NCBI RefSeq assembly: GCF_010977555.1 | Contig: NZ_CP048815.1 | Location: forward strand, 3,836,501 to 3,900,500 | DNA from: Caulobacter rhizosphaerae | GTDB taxonomy: Bacteria; Pseudomonadota; Alphaproteobacteria; Caulobacterales; Caulobacteraceae | Direction of reading: 5' to 3' | DNA length: 64,000 nt | In this document: positions 17,343 through 26,500 of the stretch, in pieces | Numbering within the stretch: the first letter of the stretch is position 1 | How the letters are laid out: every line of letters begins with the position of its first letter | The notes under the pieces: model-generated | Seen by the model: only the letters and a program-made list of their open reading frames with translations | The model's database searches: none | Told to the model about the DNA's origin: nothing | Translations under genes and position numbers: made by a program

Positions 17343-18143
17343 CTAGCCTTCGGCGTCAGGCGTCTCGCCCTTGGCGGCCTTCTGGGCCGCCAGCTTGGCC
17401 AGCACCCGGCCCCGCCCCTTGGACAGGGCCGTGACCACGCCGCGGAAGGTGCGCACCTCCTGCTCGGTCAGCCGGGCCCGGGCCAGCGGGGCGCGCAGGT
17501 TGCGAACCATCGACGGCTTCTTCTCAGGCGGATGATAGAAGCCGGCCTTCTCCAACTCGTCTTCGAGCTGGCCGTAGAGGCCCAGCAGGCTGGACTGGTC
17601 GGCGGGCTCGGCGACGTTGTACTCGAACTTGGACCACGGCCGGTCGTCGACCGTCATCTTCCATTCGTAGGCGTTGATCGACACGGCCTGGGCCAGGTTC
17701 AGCGACCGGAAGCGCTCGTCGATCGGGATCGAGACGATGGCCTGGCACAGGGCGATGTCGTCGGTCTCCAGCCCCGCCCGCTCGCCACCGAACAGCAGTC
17801 CCACGGCCCGGCCTTGGGCGACGTCGGCCGACAGGTGGGCGGCGGCCTCGCGCGGGGTGTAGACCGGCAGGCGGGTCTCGCGCGGGCGGGCGGTGGTGGC
17901 GAAGACAAGCTTAAGGTCGGCGATGGCCTCTTCCAGCGTGTCGAACACCCGGGCGTCGTCCAGCGGCCAATTCGCGCCCGAGGCGCTGGCCCAGGCGCGC
18001 TCCTGGGGCCAGCCGTCCCGCGGCTTGACCAGGCGCAGGTCCGACAGGCCGAAATTGGCCATCACGCGCGCCACCGCGCCGATGTTCTCGGCCAGTTGCG
18101 GCTGGTTCAGGATCACACAGGGCGGGGCATGCTTGGAGGTCAT
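17343..18143 (-). CDS. TrmJ-like SpoU-family RNA methyltransferase
   Basis: A 266-aa SPOUT enzyme. Motifs in order: VILNQPQLAENIGAVARVMANFG (motif 1 with the catalytic Asn/Arg), LLFGGERAGLE (motif 2) and SIPIDERFRSLNLAQAVSINAYE (motif 3, the knot that binds SAM). The C-terminal 90 residues form the extension seen in TrmJ. TrmJ 2'-O-methylates position 32 of tRNAs. The ATG at 18143 is preceded by AGGGGGA. tRNA as substrate is a family-based assignment. Confidence 0.85.
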   Translation of the reverse strand: MTSKHAPPCVILNQPQLAENIGAVARVMANFGLSDLRLVKPRDGWPQERAWASASGANWPLDDARVFDTLEEAIADLKLVFATTARPRETRLPVYTPREAAAHLSADVAQGRAVGLLFGGERAGLETDDIALCQAIVSIPIDERFRSLNLAQAVSINAYEWKMTVDDRPWSKFEYNVAEPADQSSLLGLYGQLEDELEKAGFYHPPEKKPSMVRNLRAPLARARLTEQEVRTFRGVVTALSKGRGRVLAKLAAQKAAKGETPDAEG

Positions 18144-18236
18144 CGTCCCCCTTTGCCGCCGGACCGCCGCACGGTGCAAGCCCCATGATGGTGTTTGGCG
18201 CCTGCGGCGACGTCCGGCCGGCGGGACGGTCGAGGC

Positions 18237-20762
18237 TTAATCCGCCACGCTGAGCTCGCCCGCCGCCTGCGCCAGCCGCGCCCGCGCCAGGGCCTCCAGC
18301 AGCTGGGCCGGCCGCACCGGCTTGGCCAGATGGAGGTCGGCGCCCGCCGCCCTGGCGGCCGAAACGTGCTCCTCCATGGCGTTGGCGGTCAGCATGACCA
18401 GCAGCACCGGCGGGCCCCCGGCGGCGGCTTCGCGCTCGCGGATCAGGCGGGTGGCGGTCAGGCCGTCCATGACGGGCATCTGCATGTCCATCAGGATCGC
18501 GTCGAAGGCCCCGGGCGCGAAGGCGTCCAGCGCCGCCTGGCCGTCCTCGACCATGGTCAGGTCCACGTCGAACGGCTGGAGGATGATCTCGACCACCTTC
18601 TGGTTGGTGGGATGGTCTTCGGCGACCAGCACCCGCAAGCCCTCCAGCGAGATCTCTTCCTCGTCGCCGGGCGCCGCATCCTCTACAGCCCGGATGCGGG
18701 TCAGGGGCAGGTCGACCTGGAACGTCGCCCCGCGGCCCACCACCGCGCGGGCGTCGATGCGGCCGCCCATCATCTCGGCCAGGGCGGCGCAGATCGACAA
18801 GCCCAGGCCCGAGCCGCCGAACTGGCGGGTGATCGACTGGTCGGCCTGGACGAAACGCTTGAACAGCCGCTGGCGCACGGTGTCGTCGAAGCCGACGCCG
18901 GTGTCGCTGACGATGAAGCTCAGCCCCTCGGTCCCGCTTTCGACGGTCAGCGCCACCTCGCCGATGGCCGTGAACTTCACGGCGTTGGCCAGCAGGTTGT
19001 TGAGAATCTGGCTGATGCGCCCCGCGTCGCCCAGATAGCTGCCGGCCAGGCCGGGCTGGATCGCCCACCGGAACTCCAGGTCCTTGGCCTGCGCCGACGC
19101 CCGGTGCAGCTCGGCCACGCCGCCGACCAGGCTGGCCAGGTCGAAGGGCGCGGGGGTCAGATGGAACTGGCCCGCCTCGATCTTGGAGACGTCGAGGATG
19201 TCGCTGAGCACCTGCTCCAACAGGCGGCCCGACGAGGTGACCAGGGCGGCCAGCTCGCGACGGCGCTCGGGGTCGGTCTCGTCGGCCAGGCGGTCGCCGA
19301 TGGCGATGACCCCGTTCAGCGGCGTGCGCAGCTCGTGGGACATGTTGGCCAGGAACACGGACTTGGCCTGGTTGGCGTGCTCAAGCTCGGCCGTGCGTTC
19401 GGCGACGCGCTCCTCCAGCGAGCGCAGCAGTTCGATATTGCCGTCGCGCTGGTCGCGCAGGGTGCGGGCCAGGGCGCCGATCTCGTCGGCGCGATGCTCG
19501 ATGGGCTCGGCGTCGACGACATTGCCCGTGCGGTGCGCCTCGGCCAGCACCCGTAGCGGCCGCTCGACCGTCAGACGCATCACCCGGTAGAGCAGCGCCA
19601 CCTGGATGATCACCCCCAGCACGCCGAACAGCAGCACCCACGACGCCGTCTTGACCGCCGACCACACCAGGTCGCCGGACGGGAAGCTCATCAGGAAGTA
19701 CCAGTCGGGCTCCTTGAGCCGGCCATAAGCGATCACCCTGTCGCCGGTGCGGATGGCGCCCACGTCCGCGCCCCGCGCGCGGATCTGGCTGACGACGTCG
19801 GCGACGCCCTCCTGGGCCTGGGCCCGCACCAGGGCCTGGGCGTCGACGACGCCGTTCTTGGCCAGCCCCGGCGAGGCGATCAGCTCGCCGTCCGACGAGA
19901 CGATCATGTTGCGCCCGCCCGGCAGGGCGTCCTCGACGGCCCGCAGCAGGTAGGAGTCCAGCGACAGGCTGGTGCCCCAGGCCCCCAGCTGCTGGCCATG
20001 ATAGTCGAAGGGCGTCATGCAGGCCGAGTTCAGCCCCCGGCCGCTGGGGTCCGACAGCAGCTTGCGCAGCTTGGTGCACTTCATCACCCGCTCGCGGTTC
20101 TGCTGGGGCAGGGTCAGCAGGGTCATCTCCTCGCCGCTGACGTCGAAGGTCGGCGGGGCCTTGTGGCGGTAGTAGGTCAACCGATCCGGCCGCCGGGGCG
20201 CGAACATCACCAGCCGGGTGTTGGGCGTGAAGAAGTAGAAGTTGTCGTAGCGGTTCAGTTCGGCCTCGCCGGTGTGCGACACCACCTGGGTCGCGGCCAG
20301 GAACAGGGCCTTCTCCGCGGGGGTCAGCTTGTCGGCGTTCCGCAGGTAGCCGCCGACGCCGTAGGTATAGTCGCCGTCGACCACCCCGCCGTCATAGAGC
20401 GCATCGGCCGTGCGCCGGGTGCCGTCGCTGCGCCGGGGAAACTGGGCGTCGAACGCGCGCTCGACCGTGCGAGGATCCAGCGCCTGCAGCCGGCGCGCCA
20501 GGGAGTCGGACGCGGCCTCATGCACCTTGACCAGGTCGGAGAACAGTCGGTCCTCGGTCTTGACCCGCTCGGCGGCGTACTCGGTCAGGTGACGCATCTG
20601 GGCGTCGGTGGCCGCTTGCTGCACGAAGACGAAGGTCACGGCCGTCGCCACGCCCGTCACGGCGATGGACAGGATCGCGACGATCGCCAGCAGCCGCCGC
20701 GCGAGCGGCGAAGTGACGTCGGCTATGGCGGCCCGCTTCTTCACGCCTGGTTCGTACCCCAA
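18237..20762 (-). CDS. Hybrid sensor histidine kinase with receiver domain
   Basis: An 841-aa inner-membrane hybrid kinase. Membrane segment 22-46, a large periplasmic sensor (47-370, Cache-like by length and the late DGELIASPG and WYFLMSFP segments), membrane segment 372-393, HAMP about 396-450, coiled coil, HisKA with ANMSHELRTPLNG (His476), HATPase with NNLLANAVKFT, DTGVGF and GGSGLGLS, then a receiver (709-825) with Asp759 in LMDMQMPVMDG and Lys814. No output domain, so a separate phosphotransfer protein or response regulator is needed. TTG at 20762 has GAGG upstream; a GTG at 20744 is the alternative. Ligand unknown. Confidence 0.93.
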   Translation of the reverse strand: MGYEPGVKKRAAIADVTSPLARRLLAIVAILSIAVTGVATAVTFVFVQQAATDAQMRHLTEYAAERVKTEDRLFSDLVKVHEAASDSLARRLQALDPRTVERAFDAQFPRRSDGTRRTADALYDGGVVDGDYTYGVGGYLRNADKLTPAEKALFLAATQVVSHTGEAELNRYDNFYFFTPNTRLVMFAPRRPDRLTYYRHKAPPTFDVSGEEMTLLTLPQQNRERVMKCTKLRKLLSDPSGRGLNSACMTPFDYHGQQLGAWGTSLSLDSYLLRAVEDALPGGRNMIVSSDGELIASPGLAKNGVVDAQALVRAQAQEGVADVVSQIRARGADVGAIRTGDRVIAYGRLKEPDWYFLMSFPSGDLVWSAVKTASWVLLFGVLGVIIQVALLYRVMRLTVERPLRVLAEAHRTGNVVDAEPIEHRADEIGALARTLRDQRDGNIELLRSLEERVAERTAELEHANQAKSVFLANMSHELRTPLNGVIAIGDRLADETDPERRRELAALVTSSGRLLEQVLSDILDVSKIEAGQFHLTPAPFDLASLVGGVAELHRASAQAKDLEFRWAIQPGLAGSYLGDAGRISQILNNLLANAVKFTAIGEVALTVESGTEGLSFIVSDTGVGFDDTVRQRLFKRFVQADQSITRQFGGSGLGLSICAALAEMMGGRIDARAVVGRGATFQVDLPLTRIRAVEDAAPGDEEEISLEGLRVLVAEDHPTNQKVVEIILQPFDVDLTMVEDGQAALDAFAPGAFDAILMDMQMPVMDGLTATRLIREREAAAGGPPVLLVMLTANAMEEHVSAARAAGADLHLAKPVRPAQLLEALARARLAQAAGELSVAD

Positions 20763-20950
20763 GAAGCCTCAACAAGGATTTACACGCGGATCAAACACTT
20801 AGCGTGCGCAAAGGGCTTCATCGCCGGTTCGAGGCCACCTCGGCTTTCCCCCCGGCTCGCAACAGTCTATAGGCACGCCGTCCGCGCCGCTCCTTGGCCC
20901 TGTGCGCCAAAGAGTCACAGGCGCGCCACCGCGAGAGGAAAGACCCCGCA

Positions 20951-22168
20951 ATGGCCAAGATCAAAGTCGCCAACCCCGTCGTCGACATGGACGGCGATGA
21001 AATGACCCGGATCATCTGGAAGCTCATCAAGGATAAGCTGATCTTCCCGTACCTGGACCTGGAGCTCGACTATTTCGACCTCAGCGTCGAGAACCGCGAC
21101 GCCACCAACGACCAGGTCACGATCGACGCGGCCGAGGCGACCAAGAAGCACGGCGTGGCCGTCAAGTGCGCCACCATCACCCCCGACGAACAGCGCGTCA
21201 CCGAATTCAATCTGAAGAAGATGTGGAAGTCGCCGAACGGCACGATCCGCAACATCCTGGGCGGCGTGATCTTCCGCGAGCCGATCATCTGCCAGAACGT
21301 GCCGCGCCTGGTGCCGGGCTGGACCCAGCCGATCATCGTCGGCCGCCACGCGTTCGGCGACCAGTACAAGGCCACCGACTTCCTGTTCCCGGGCAAGGGC
21401 ACGCTGTCGATCAAGTTCGTCGGCGAAGACGGCGCCACCATCGAGCACGAAGTGTTCAAGAGCCCGTCGGCCGGCGTGGCCATGGGCATGTACAATCTCG
21501 ACGAGTCGATCCGCGACTTCGCCCACGCTTCGTTCGCCTACGGCCTGGGCCGCGGCTATCCGGTCTATCTCTCGACGAAGAACACGATCCTCAAGGCCTA
21601 TGACGGCCGCTTCAAGGACATCTTCCAGGAGATCTACGACGCCGAATACGCCGACAAGTTCAAGGCGGCCGGCATTCACTACGAGCACCGCCTGATCGAC
21701 GACATGGTCGCCTCGGCCCTGAAGTGGTCGGGCGGCTATGTCTGGGCCTGCAAGAACTACGACGGCGACGTGCAGTCCGACATCGTCGCCCAGGGCTTCG
21801 GCTCGCTGGGCCTGATGACCTCGGTGCTGATGACGCCGGACGGCAAGACCGTGGAAGCCGAGGCCGCCCACGGCACCGTCACCCGCCACTACCGCCAGCA
21901 CCAGAAGGGCGAGTCGACCTCGACCAACTCGATCGCCTCGATCTTCGCCTGGACCCGCGGCCTGGCCCACCGCGCCAAGCTGGACGACAACACCGAGCTG
22001 GCCGCCTTCGCCCACACCCTGGAAAAGGTCTGCGTCGACACCGTCGAAAGCGGCTTCATGACCAAGGACCTGGCCCTGCTGGTCGGCGACAAGCAGTCCT
22101 GGCTGACCACCGAGGGCTTCCTCGACAAGATCGACGAGAACCTGAAGAAGGCCATGGCCGCGGCCTAA
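20951..22168 (+). CDS. icd: NADP-dependent isocitrate dehydrogenase
   Basis: A 405-aa enzyme of the type II (eukaryotic-like) NADP-IDH group, as in many alphaproteobacteria. [16 protein letters not shown] opens the family, [12 protein letters not shown] and RPHAFGDQ-like [13 protein letters not shown] contact isocitrate, LIDDMVA and YDGDVQSD hold the metal Asp residues, and [13 protein letters not shown] binds NADP. It converts isocitrate to 2-oxoglutarate in the TCA cycle. ATG at 20951; upstream GAGAGGAAAG is a plausible ribosome site though somewhat far. A strong terminator follows. Confidence 0.98.
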   Translation: MAKIKVANPVVDMDGDEMTRIIWKLIKDKLIFPYLDLELDYFDLSVENRDATNDQVTIDAAEATKKHGVAVKCATITPDEQRVTEFNLKKMWKSPNGTIRNILGGVIFREPIICQNVPRLVPGWTQPIIVGRHAFGDQYKATDFLFPGKGTLSIKFVGEDGATIEHEVFKSPSAGVAMGMYNLDESIRDFAHASFAYGLGRGYPVYLSTKNTILKAYDGRFKDIFQEIYDAEYADKFKAAGIHYEHRLIDDMVASALKWSGGYVWACKNYDGDVQSDIVAQGFGSLGLMTSVLMTPDGKTVEAEAAHGTVTRHYRQHQKGESTSTNSIASIFAWTRGLAHRAKLDDNTELAAFAHTLEKVCVDTVESGFMTKDLALLVGDKQSWLTTEGFLDKIDENLKKAMAAA

Positions 22169-22191
22169 GCTACAAGGCCTGGACCTTCGCG

Positions 22192-22220
22192 ACGCCTCTC
22201 CCGCAAGGGGGAGGCGTTTT
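22192..22220 (+). terminator. Rho-independent terminator of icd
   Basis: CGCCTCTCCC and GGGGGAGGCG pair around a GCAA tetraloop and are followed by TTTT. It lies 24 bases after the icd stop. The stem also resembles the GGGGGAG repeat family, suggesting that such repeats can be used as terminators. Confidence 0.85.
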
Positions 22221-22341
22221 GCGTTCGGGCCCTCGCCAAGGAAACAAAAATTGGCTCTTCTGGGCGCCGCGCCCCCGTGCCGCGCGTTCCACGACCCTGA
22301 AGTGGCGCGCCCGATCGAGAAGTTTGCCCTATGGCCCCCGC

Positions 22342-23550
22342 ATGACCGCGATCGCATGTCTGAAGATCTTCGTGGGCGAGGAGCTGGTCTTCGCCGACAC
22401 GGACACCATGGCCAGCGTGGTCGCCAAGGTTGCTTCGGCCTATCTGGAAACTCACTGGACCTGGCCGCGACGCTACGGCCTGGTGGCCCCGTTCTCCTTT
22501 GTCCTCGCCGATCCCCGGGCCACCAGCCTGGACGCCGAGGAGCTGTGCCGCATGTCCCGGGACCTGCAATACAAGCTGTTCGGCGAGAACGGCGCGGGCG
22601 AGGTCACCCTGCTGATGCTCGAGGGCGACCAGGCCGAGGTCATGCGGTTCGCGGGAACGCCCGCCCTGGCGCTCAAGACCTTGCTGGACGGCCTGGACGA
22701 TCGCGCCTTCACCGGCCGAGTCTGCAAGATCACGCCGGAGGGCGCGGTCAGCCTCACGCCGCCGGACGGTCCGACGGAAGGGGCCCCGCCGGCCGAGGAA
22801 CTGGCGGCCCTTTCGCCCGCGCCGGGCGACATCGACGACCTGCTGCAGGTTGAATCGCCGCGCACCGGCTGGTGGGGCATCTACTATCTGCCCAAGGAGC
22901 GGTTCGTCGGCGGCGGCGTGGGCTGGGGGGCCGAGATCAACGGCAGCCCGGTCATCGACCTCGTCGAGGCGGTGGAGCGCGACCAGGCCTGCCACGAGGC
23001 CGCCCTGGTCGAGGCGAAATCCGGCCCGTCGGGATACCTGTTCCTGCCCTTCTGCTTTTCGGCCCTGATCAAGCCCAGCCTGCAGCGGAGCTATGAAACC
23101 ACCCTCCAGAAGCTGCCCCGCGCCCTGAGGCCCCGGCTGGCGGCCAACATCTATGACGTGCCCCGCGAACCCAGCTACGGCGCGATCAACAAGGTCCGCT
23201 CGTTGCTGATCGACCGCTTCTCGCTGCTGGACCTGCACGTGTCGGACCCAGGTTTCCGGATCGAGAGCCTGCAGGCCGGCGCGGTGAACAGCGTCACCCT
23301 GGTGCTGAGCGGCGAGGACGAACGGCAGCGCGGGGCGGCGATCACCCGCTTCCTGCGCGACCCCGCCGCTTATCGAAACAAGAGGGTCTGGCAGGGCATC
23401 GCCGGGGTCCAGAGCTTGCGCGAGCTGGATCTCTGCCGACGGCTGAAGGCCCCCTTCCTCAGCGGCCCAATCGTCGCGCCGGTCTCGGCGAAATTCCACG
23501 GCGAGGCGGCCTGCCCCTCGTTGAACCTCCCCTACCGTCACGCGGTTTAG
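22342..23550 (+). CDS. Unrecognised 402-aa protein
   Basis: A 402-aa soluble-looking protein without signal peptide or membrane segment. Two parts can be seen: residues 1-150, with an FADTDTMASVVAKVASAYLETHWTW segment, and residues 170-402, starting TGWWGIYYLPKERFVGGGVGWGAEI. A Pro/Ala-rich linker (about 145-165) separates them. I do not recognise either half and see no catalytic motif. The ribosome site before the ATG at 22342 is weak. Third-position GC and the continuous frame through two folded halves support coding. Its stop overlaps the convergent glk gene by 4 bases. Confidence 0.75.
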   Translation: MTAIACLKIFVGEELVFADTDTMASVVAKVASAYLETHWTWPRRYGLVAPFSFVLADPRATSLDAEELCRMSRDLQYKLFGENGAGEVTLLMLEGDQAEVMRFAGTPALALKTLLDGLDDRAFTGRVCKITPEGAVSLTPPDGPTEGAPPAEELAALSPAPGDIDDLLQVESPRTGWWGIYYLPKERFVGGGVGWGAEINGSPVIDLVEAVERDQACHEAALVEAKSGPSGYLFLPFCFSALIKPSLQRSYETTLQKLPRALRPRLAANIYDVPREPSYGAINKVRSLLIDRFSLLDLHVSDPGFRIESLQAGAVNSVTLVLSGEDERQRGAAITRFLRDPAAYRNKRVWQGIAGVQSLRELDLCRRLKAPFLSGPIVAPVSAKFHGEAACPSLNLPYRHAV

Positions 23551-24506
23551 AAGGGACCGCTCCCCGCATAGAGGGCGGAAAGGCCCAGGAGACCGCAATC
23601 GGCCTCCAGGACCAGATAGAGCGGGATGTCCCTCATATAGACGTCCATCCGTCCCTTGGCCTCGAAGCGGGTCCGGCACAGGTCGCGGTCGAACAGATCG
23701 GTCCAGCCCAGCATCATCGGGCTGAAGATGTAGACGCCGCTGCGGGCTCCCGCCACCAGCGCCAGGTCGCCTGAAACCGACCCCAGCCAGCTGGAGAACA
23801 GCGCGAAGGCTTCCCGCGCGATCGGGTCCTGGGCGCGCGCCGCCGCCACCAGCTGCCCGAAATCCCCGCCTGGCGGCGCGTGGCCGTCCAGCTGGGCGAT
23901 GGCGGCGGCGACCTCAAGCAGGCCGCCGTCGGACAGCACCCGATCGGCCGAGACATAGGGGTTGGCCAGCCGCAGGTGTTCGATGACGGCGCATTCGCGG
24001 GCGGAGCCCGCCGCCAGGGCGGCGTGTCCGCCTTCGCTGGCCGTGGCCACCCAGCCCACGAAACCGTCGGGATTGAGGATCGACACGCCGAGGCCGGTGC
24101 TCGGCCCCAGGGCCGCCGCCGGGGCCTGGCCCTTGGGCGGCGCCCCGCCGATCTGCTCCAGGGCTTCGGGCCCCAGCAGCGGCATCGCCATGGCGCGGGC
24201 GGTGAAGTCGTTGACCAGGCGGACCTCGGCCACGCCCAGCCGCTCGGACAGCACGTCCGCGTCCAGCTTCAGGTCCGCATGGGTCACCTGCAGGGTCTTG
24301 CCGAAGATCGGGCCCGGCGCCGAGAAGGCCGCCCCGTGCAGACGCGGCCCGCCCAGCTTCGCCAGCGCCTGGCTCAAGACCTCGATCAGCTCGTCCAGGG
24401 AGCTGGCCGGCATGGCCTCGACCGTCGCCGGCGGCTCGCCGGCCTCGACCACCGCGAAACGCGCATACGCCCCATCCGCATCGACCAACAGGAACTTATC
24501 GGACAC
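23547..24506 (-). CDS. glk: Glucokinase (Glk family)
   Basis: A 319-aa proteobacterial glucokinase. LVDADGAYARFAVVE is the phosphate loop, VNDFTARAMAMPLLG holds the catalytic Asp and sugar contacts, GPSTGLGVSIL is the ATP motif, and SEGGHAALA gives the Glu/His sugar ligands. It phosphorylates glucose to glucose-6-phosphate in the cytoplasm. The GTG at 24506 is preferred over a GTG two codons earlier because GAGG lies 5 bases before it. It is not next to Entner-Doudoroff genes here, so it may be a second glucokinase in the genome, which cannot be checked in the window. Confidence 0.88.
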   Translation of the reverse strand: MSDKFLLVDADGAYARFAVVEAGEPPATVEAMPASSLDELIEVLSQALAKLGGPRLHGAAFSAPGPIFGKTLQVTHADLKLDADVLSERLGVAEVRLVNDFTARAMAMPLLGPEALEQIGGAPPKGQAPAAALGPSTGLGVSILNPDGFVGWVATASEGGHAALAAGSARECAVIEHLRLANPYVSADRVLSDGGLLEVAAAIAQLDGHAPPGGDFGQLVAAARAQDPIAREAFALFSSWLGSVSGDLALVAGARSGVYIFSPMMLGWTDLFDRDLCRTRFEAKGRMDVYMRDIPLYLVLEADCGLLGLSALYAGSGPF

Positions 24507-24544
24507 GAACACCTCACTGGCCGCCGGGGGTCTTGCGCCCTAAG

Positions 24545-24556
24545 AAACGCGCGTTT
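24545..24556. promoter_or_regulatory. Palindrome upstream of glk
   Basis: AAACGCGCGTTT is a perfect 12-bp palindrome about 40 bp upstream of the glk start, in the 214-base gap shared with the divergent DUF2939 gene. Position suits a repressor or activator site, but no regulator is nearby and a GC-rich palindrome this short can occur by chance. The remainder of the gap (24507-24720) shows nothing else. Confidence 0.25.
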
Positions 24557-24720
24557 TCCCCAATGAGGCAAGGCCGTTCGCTCGCAGGCGCCGCCATGGG
24601 CGACGCGCGTAGCGTCGGACCGTCAGGTTGAGCGGCAGGCCCAGTCCTGGGCAAGAAGCGGCTTGTCCCTGGCGGCGGAATGGGGTGTCCTTCGGTCCCG
24701 AGCCTTCGCGCGGAGCGGCG

Positions 24721-25293
24721 ATGACCTTTCAAAAGCGGCTTTGGGACCTGGTCGTCCTGGCGATCGCGGTCTTCGCCGCCGCCTTCGCCACTGCCCCCTG
24801 GTTCGCCTTTCGCGCCCTCAAGGCCGCCGCCCAGTACGAGGACGTGCAGGCGATCGGCGAGCTGGTGGACTTCCCCGCGGTGCGCAGGAGCCTGACGGCC
24901 GAGCTGGACGAGACCCCGGCCGCCGCCCCGGCCGAGCCGCCGTCGCTCTGGCGCGATCCCTTGCGCGTCTTCAAGCGCGCCATCGAACCGATCGCTCCGC
25001 CCGAGCCCAGGGTCGACCGCTACCTGACCGTTCCCGGCCTGGCGGCCCTGACCCGCGGCTACCCGCCCGGCGGGGCCCCGCCCGATCCCGCCAAGCCGGC
25101 CGCCGCCCTCGACCAGCTCAAGGCCGCCGTGGCCGGCCCGCATCCCGCCATCGCCTACTGGGATCCCAATCGGGTGCGAATCTCGGTCAAGCGGCCGGGC
25201 CAGCCGGCCAAGACCACGATCTTCACCTTCCGGCGCGACAAGCTGTTCACCTGGCGGCTGGTGCACATTCGCCTGCCGGTGGACGAACGCTAG
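24721..25293 (+). CDS. DUF2939-like membrane-anchored protein
   Basis: A 190-aa protein with an N-terminal membrane anchor (about residues 8-28, LVVLAIAVFAAAFATAPW) and the following FRALKAAAQYEDVQAIGELVDFPAVRRSL, the signature of the DUF2939 family. A Pro/Ala-rich stretch precedes a C-terminal beta-rich part ending FTWRLVHIRLP. Family function unknown; location is the inner membrane with a periplasmic domain. ATG at 24721 has GGAG 6 bases upstream. Confidence 0.8.
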   Translation: MTFQKRLWDLVVLAIAVFAAAFATAPWFAFRALKAAAQYEDVQAIGELVDFPAVRRSLTAELDETPAAAPAEPPSLWRDPLRVFKRAIEPIAPPEPRVDRYLTVPGLAALTRGYPPGGAPPDPAKPAAALDQLKAAVAGPHPAIAYWDPNRVRISVKRPGQPAKTTIFTFRRDKLFTWRLVHIRLPVDER

Positions 25294-25413
25294 GCGCGTC
25301 GGGTCCGGATCTGGAAAACGGCCGAACTTTGACCGCCGCCCGCGACCGATGCTATCGACGGTCGGCCCCTTCGGGCGGAGACCGCCACGCTTGCGCCCTA
25401 TGCCGGTGACCCT

Positions 25414-26397
25414 GTGATCGACCTGTTGCTCGATGTGCCGCAGCGGGTGGTGCCGTTCTTCCTGCTGGTGGCGGGCGGCGTGACCCTGGCCCGGCTGCGG
25501 CTGTTCGACGCCCGGATGTCGGCGGGGCTGTCGACCTATGTCTACTGGATCGGCTTTCCCGCCCTGCTGGTGCACTCGCTGTCGCGGGTAGGCGTTCCCG
25601 ACCACGCCCTGACCCTGGGCCTGCTGACCTACGGGGCCTGCGCCCTGCTGGTGGTGGCCCTGATGGTGGCGATTGGCATCGCCCTGCGCTGGACCCGCGA
25701 GGAGCGGGCCGGCGGGGCCCTGTCGGCCAGCCTGGGCAACAGCGCCTTCCTCGGCCTGCCCATCGCCCTGGCCGTGCTCGGTCCCGAGGCCGCGCGGGTT
25801 TCTGCCGGCGTCGTGGCGGTGGACTTCGTGGTCGTGGCGGCCATCGGCGTGGGCCTGCTGGGCTGGGCCGGCGGTCGCTCGACCTGGCGCTCGCTGATGC
25901 AGGCTCTGCGCAACCCCATCGTGCTGGCGGCGATCACCGGCTCGGTCATGGCCCTGGCCGGCCTGTCCCTGCCCGGCGTGCTGGACCGCGCCGTGGGCGC
26001 GGCGGCCGCCTCGGGCAGCCCCGTCGCCCTGGTCGCCCTGGGGATCGCCCTGGGCCTGACCGGCCTGCCGGCGGCCGGCGTGCCCTGCGAGCCGACCGAC
26101 GAGGAGCCCTCGCCGATCCCGCGCTGGGGGCCGATCATCGTCGCCGCCGTCGGCAAGCTGATGGTCATGCCGACCCTGGCCTGGTTCGCGACCGGTCTGG
26201 TCGACGCCCCCCTGCCCTTCCGCCTGGGCGCGACCCTGCTGGCCGCCACCCCGACCGCGGTCAACGTCTTCATCCAGACCAAGGCCTACAGCGTGTTCGA
26301 GCGCGGCGGGGCGCGGATCGTGGCCCTGACCACCGCCGTCTCCTGCGTCAGCCTGTCGGCGATCGCGATCCTGCTGGAGCGCTACGCGGGGGCGTGA
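25414..26397 (+). CDS. AEC-family transporter (auxin efflux carrier type)
   Basis: A 327-aa membrane protein with about ten membrane segments in two repeats, each broken by a short Asn/Pro-containing crossover (GNSAFLGLP at about 110 and TAVNVFIQT near 285), the hallmark of the AEC/BASS fold. Bacterial members export or import organic acids such as malate or malonate; substrate here is unknown. Starts at GTG 25414. It stands alone in a run of plus-strand envelope genes. Confidence 0.88.
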   Translation: MIDLLLDVPQRVVPFFLLVAGGVTLARLRLFDARMSAGLSTYVYWIGFPALLVHSLSRVGVPDHALTLGLLTYGACALLVVALMVAIGIALRWTREERAGGALSASLGNSAFLGLPIALAVLGPEAARVSAGVVAVDFVVVAAIGVGLLGWAGGRSTWRSLMQALRNPIVLAAITGSVMALAGLSLPGVLDRAVGAAAASGSPVALVALGIALGLTGLPAAGVPCEPTDEEPSPIPRWGPIIVAAVGKLMVMPTLAWFATGLVDAPLPFRLGATLLAATPTAVNVFIQTKAYSVFERGGARIVALTTAVSCVSLSAIAILLERYAGA

Positions 26398-26500
26398 GGC
26401 CCAGCCGGCCCAGGGTCGATCTACGACCATGCGAGCCTTGCACCGACAACGCTGTCAGCTACCCTGGCGCGCAGCCCCGGCAGGGGGCGCGGGAGGACGC

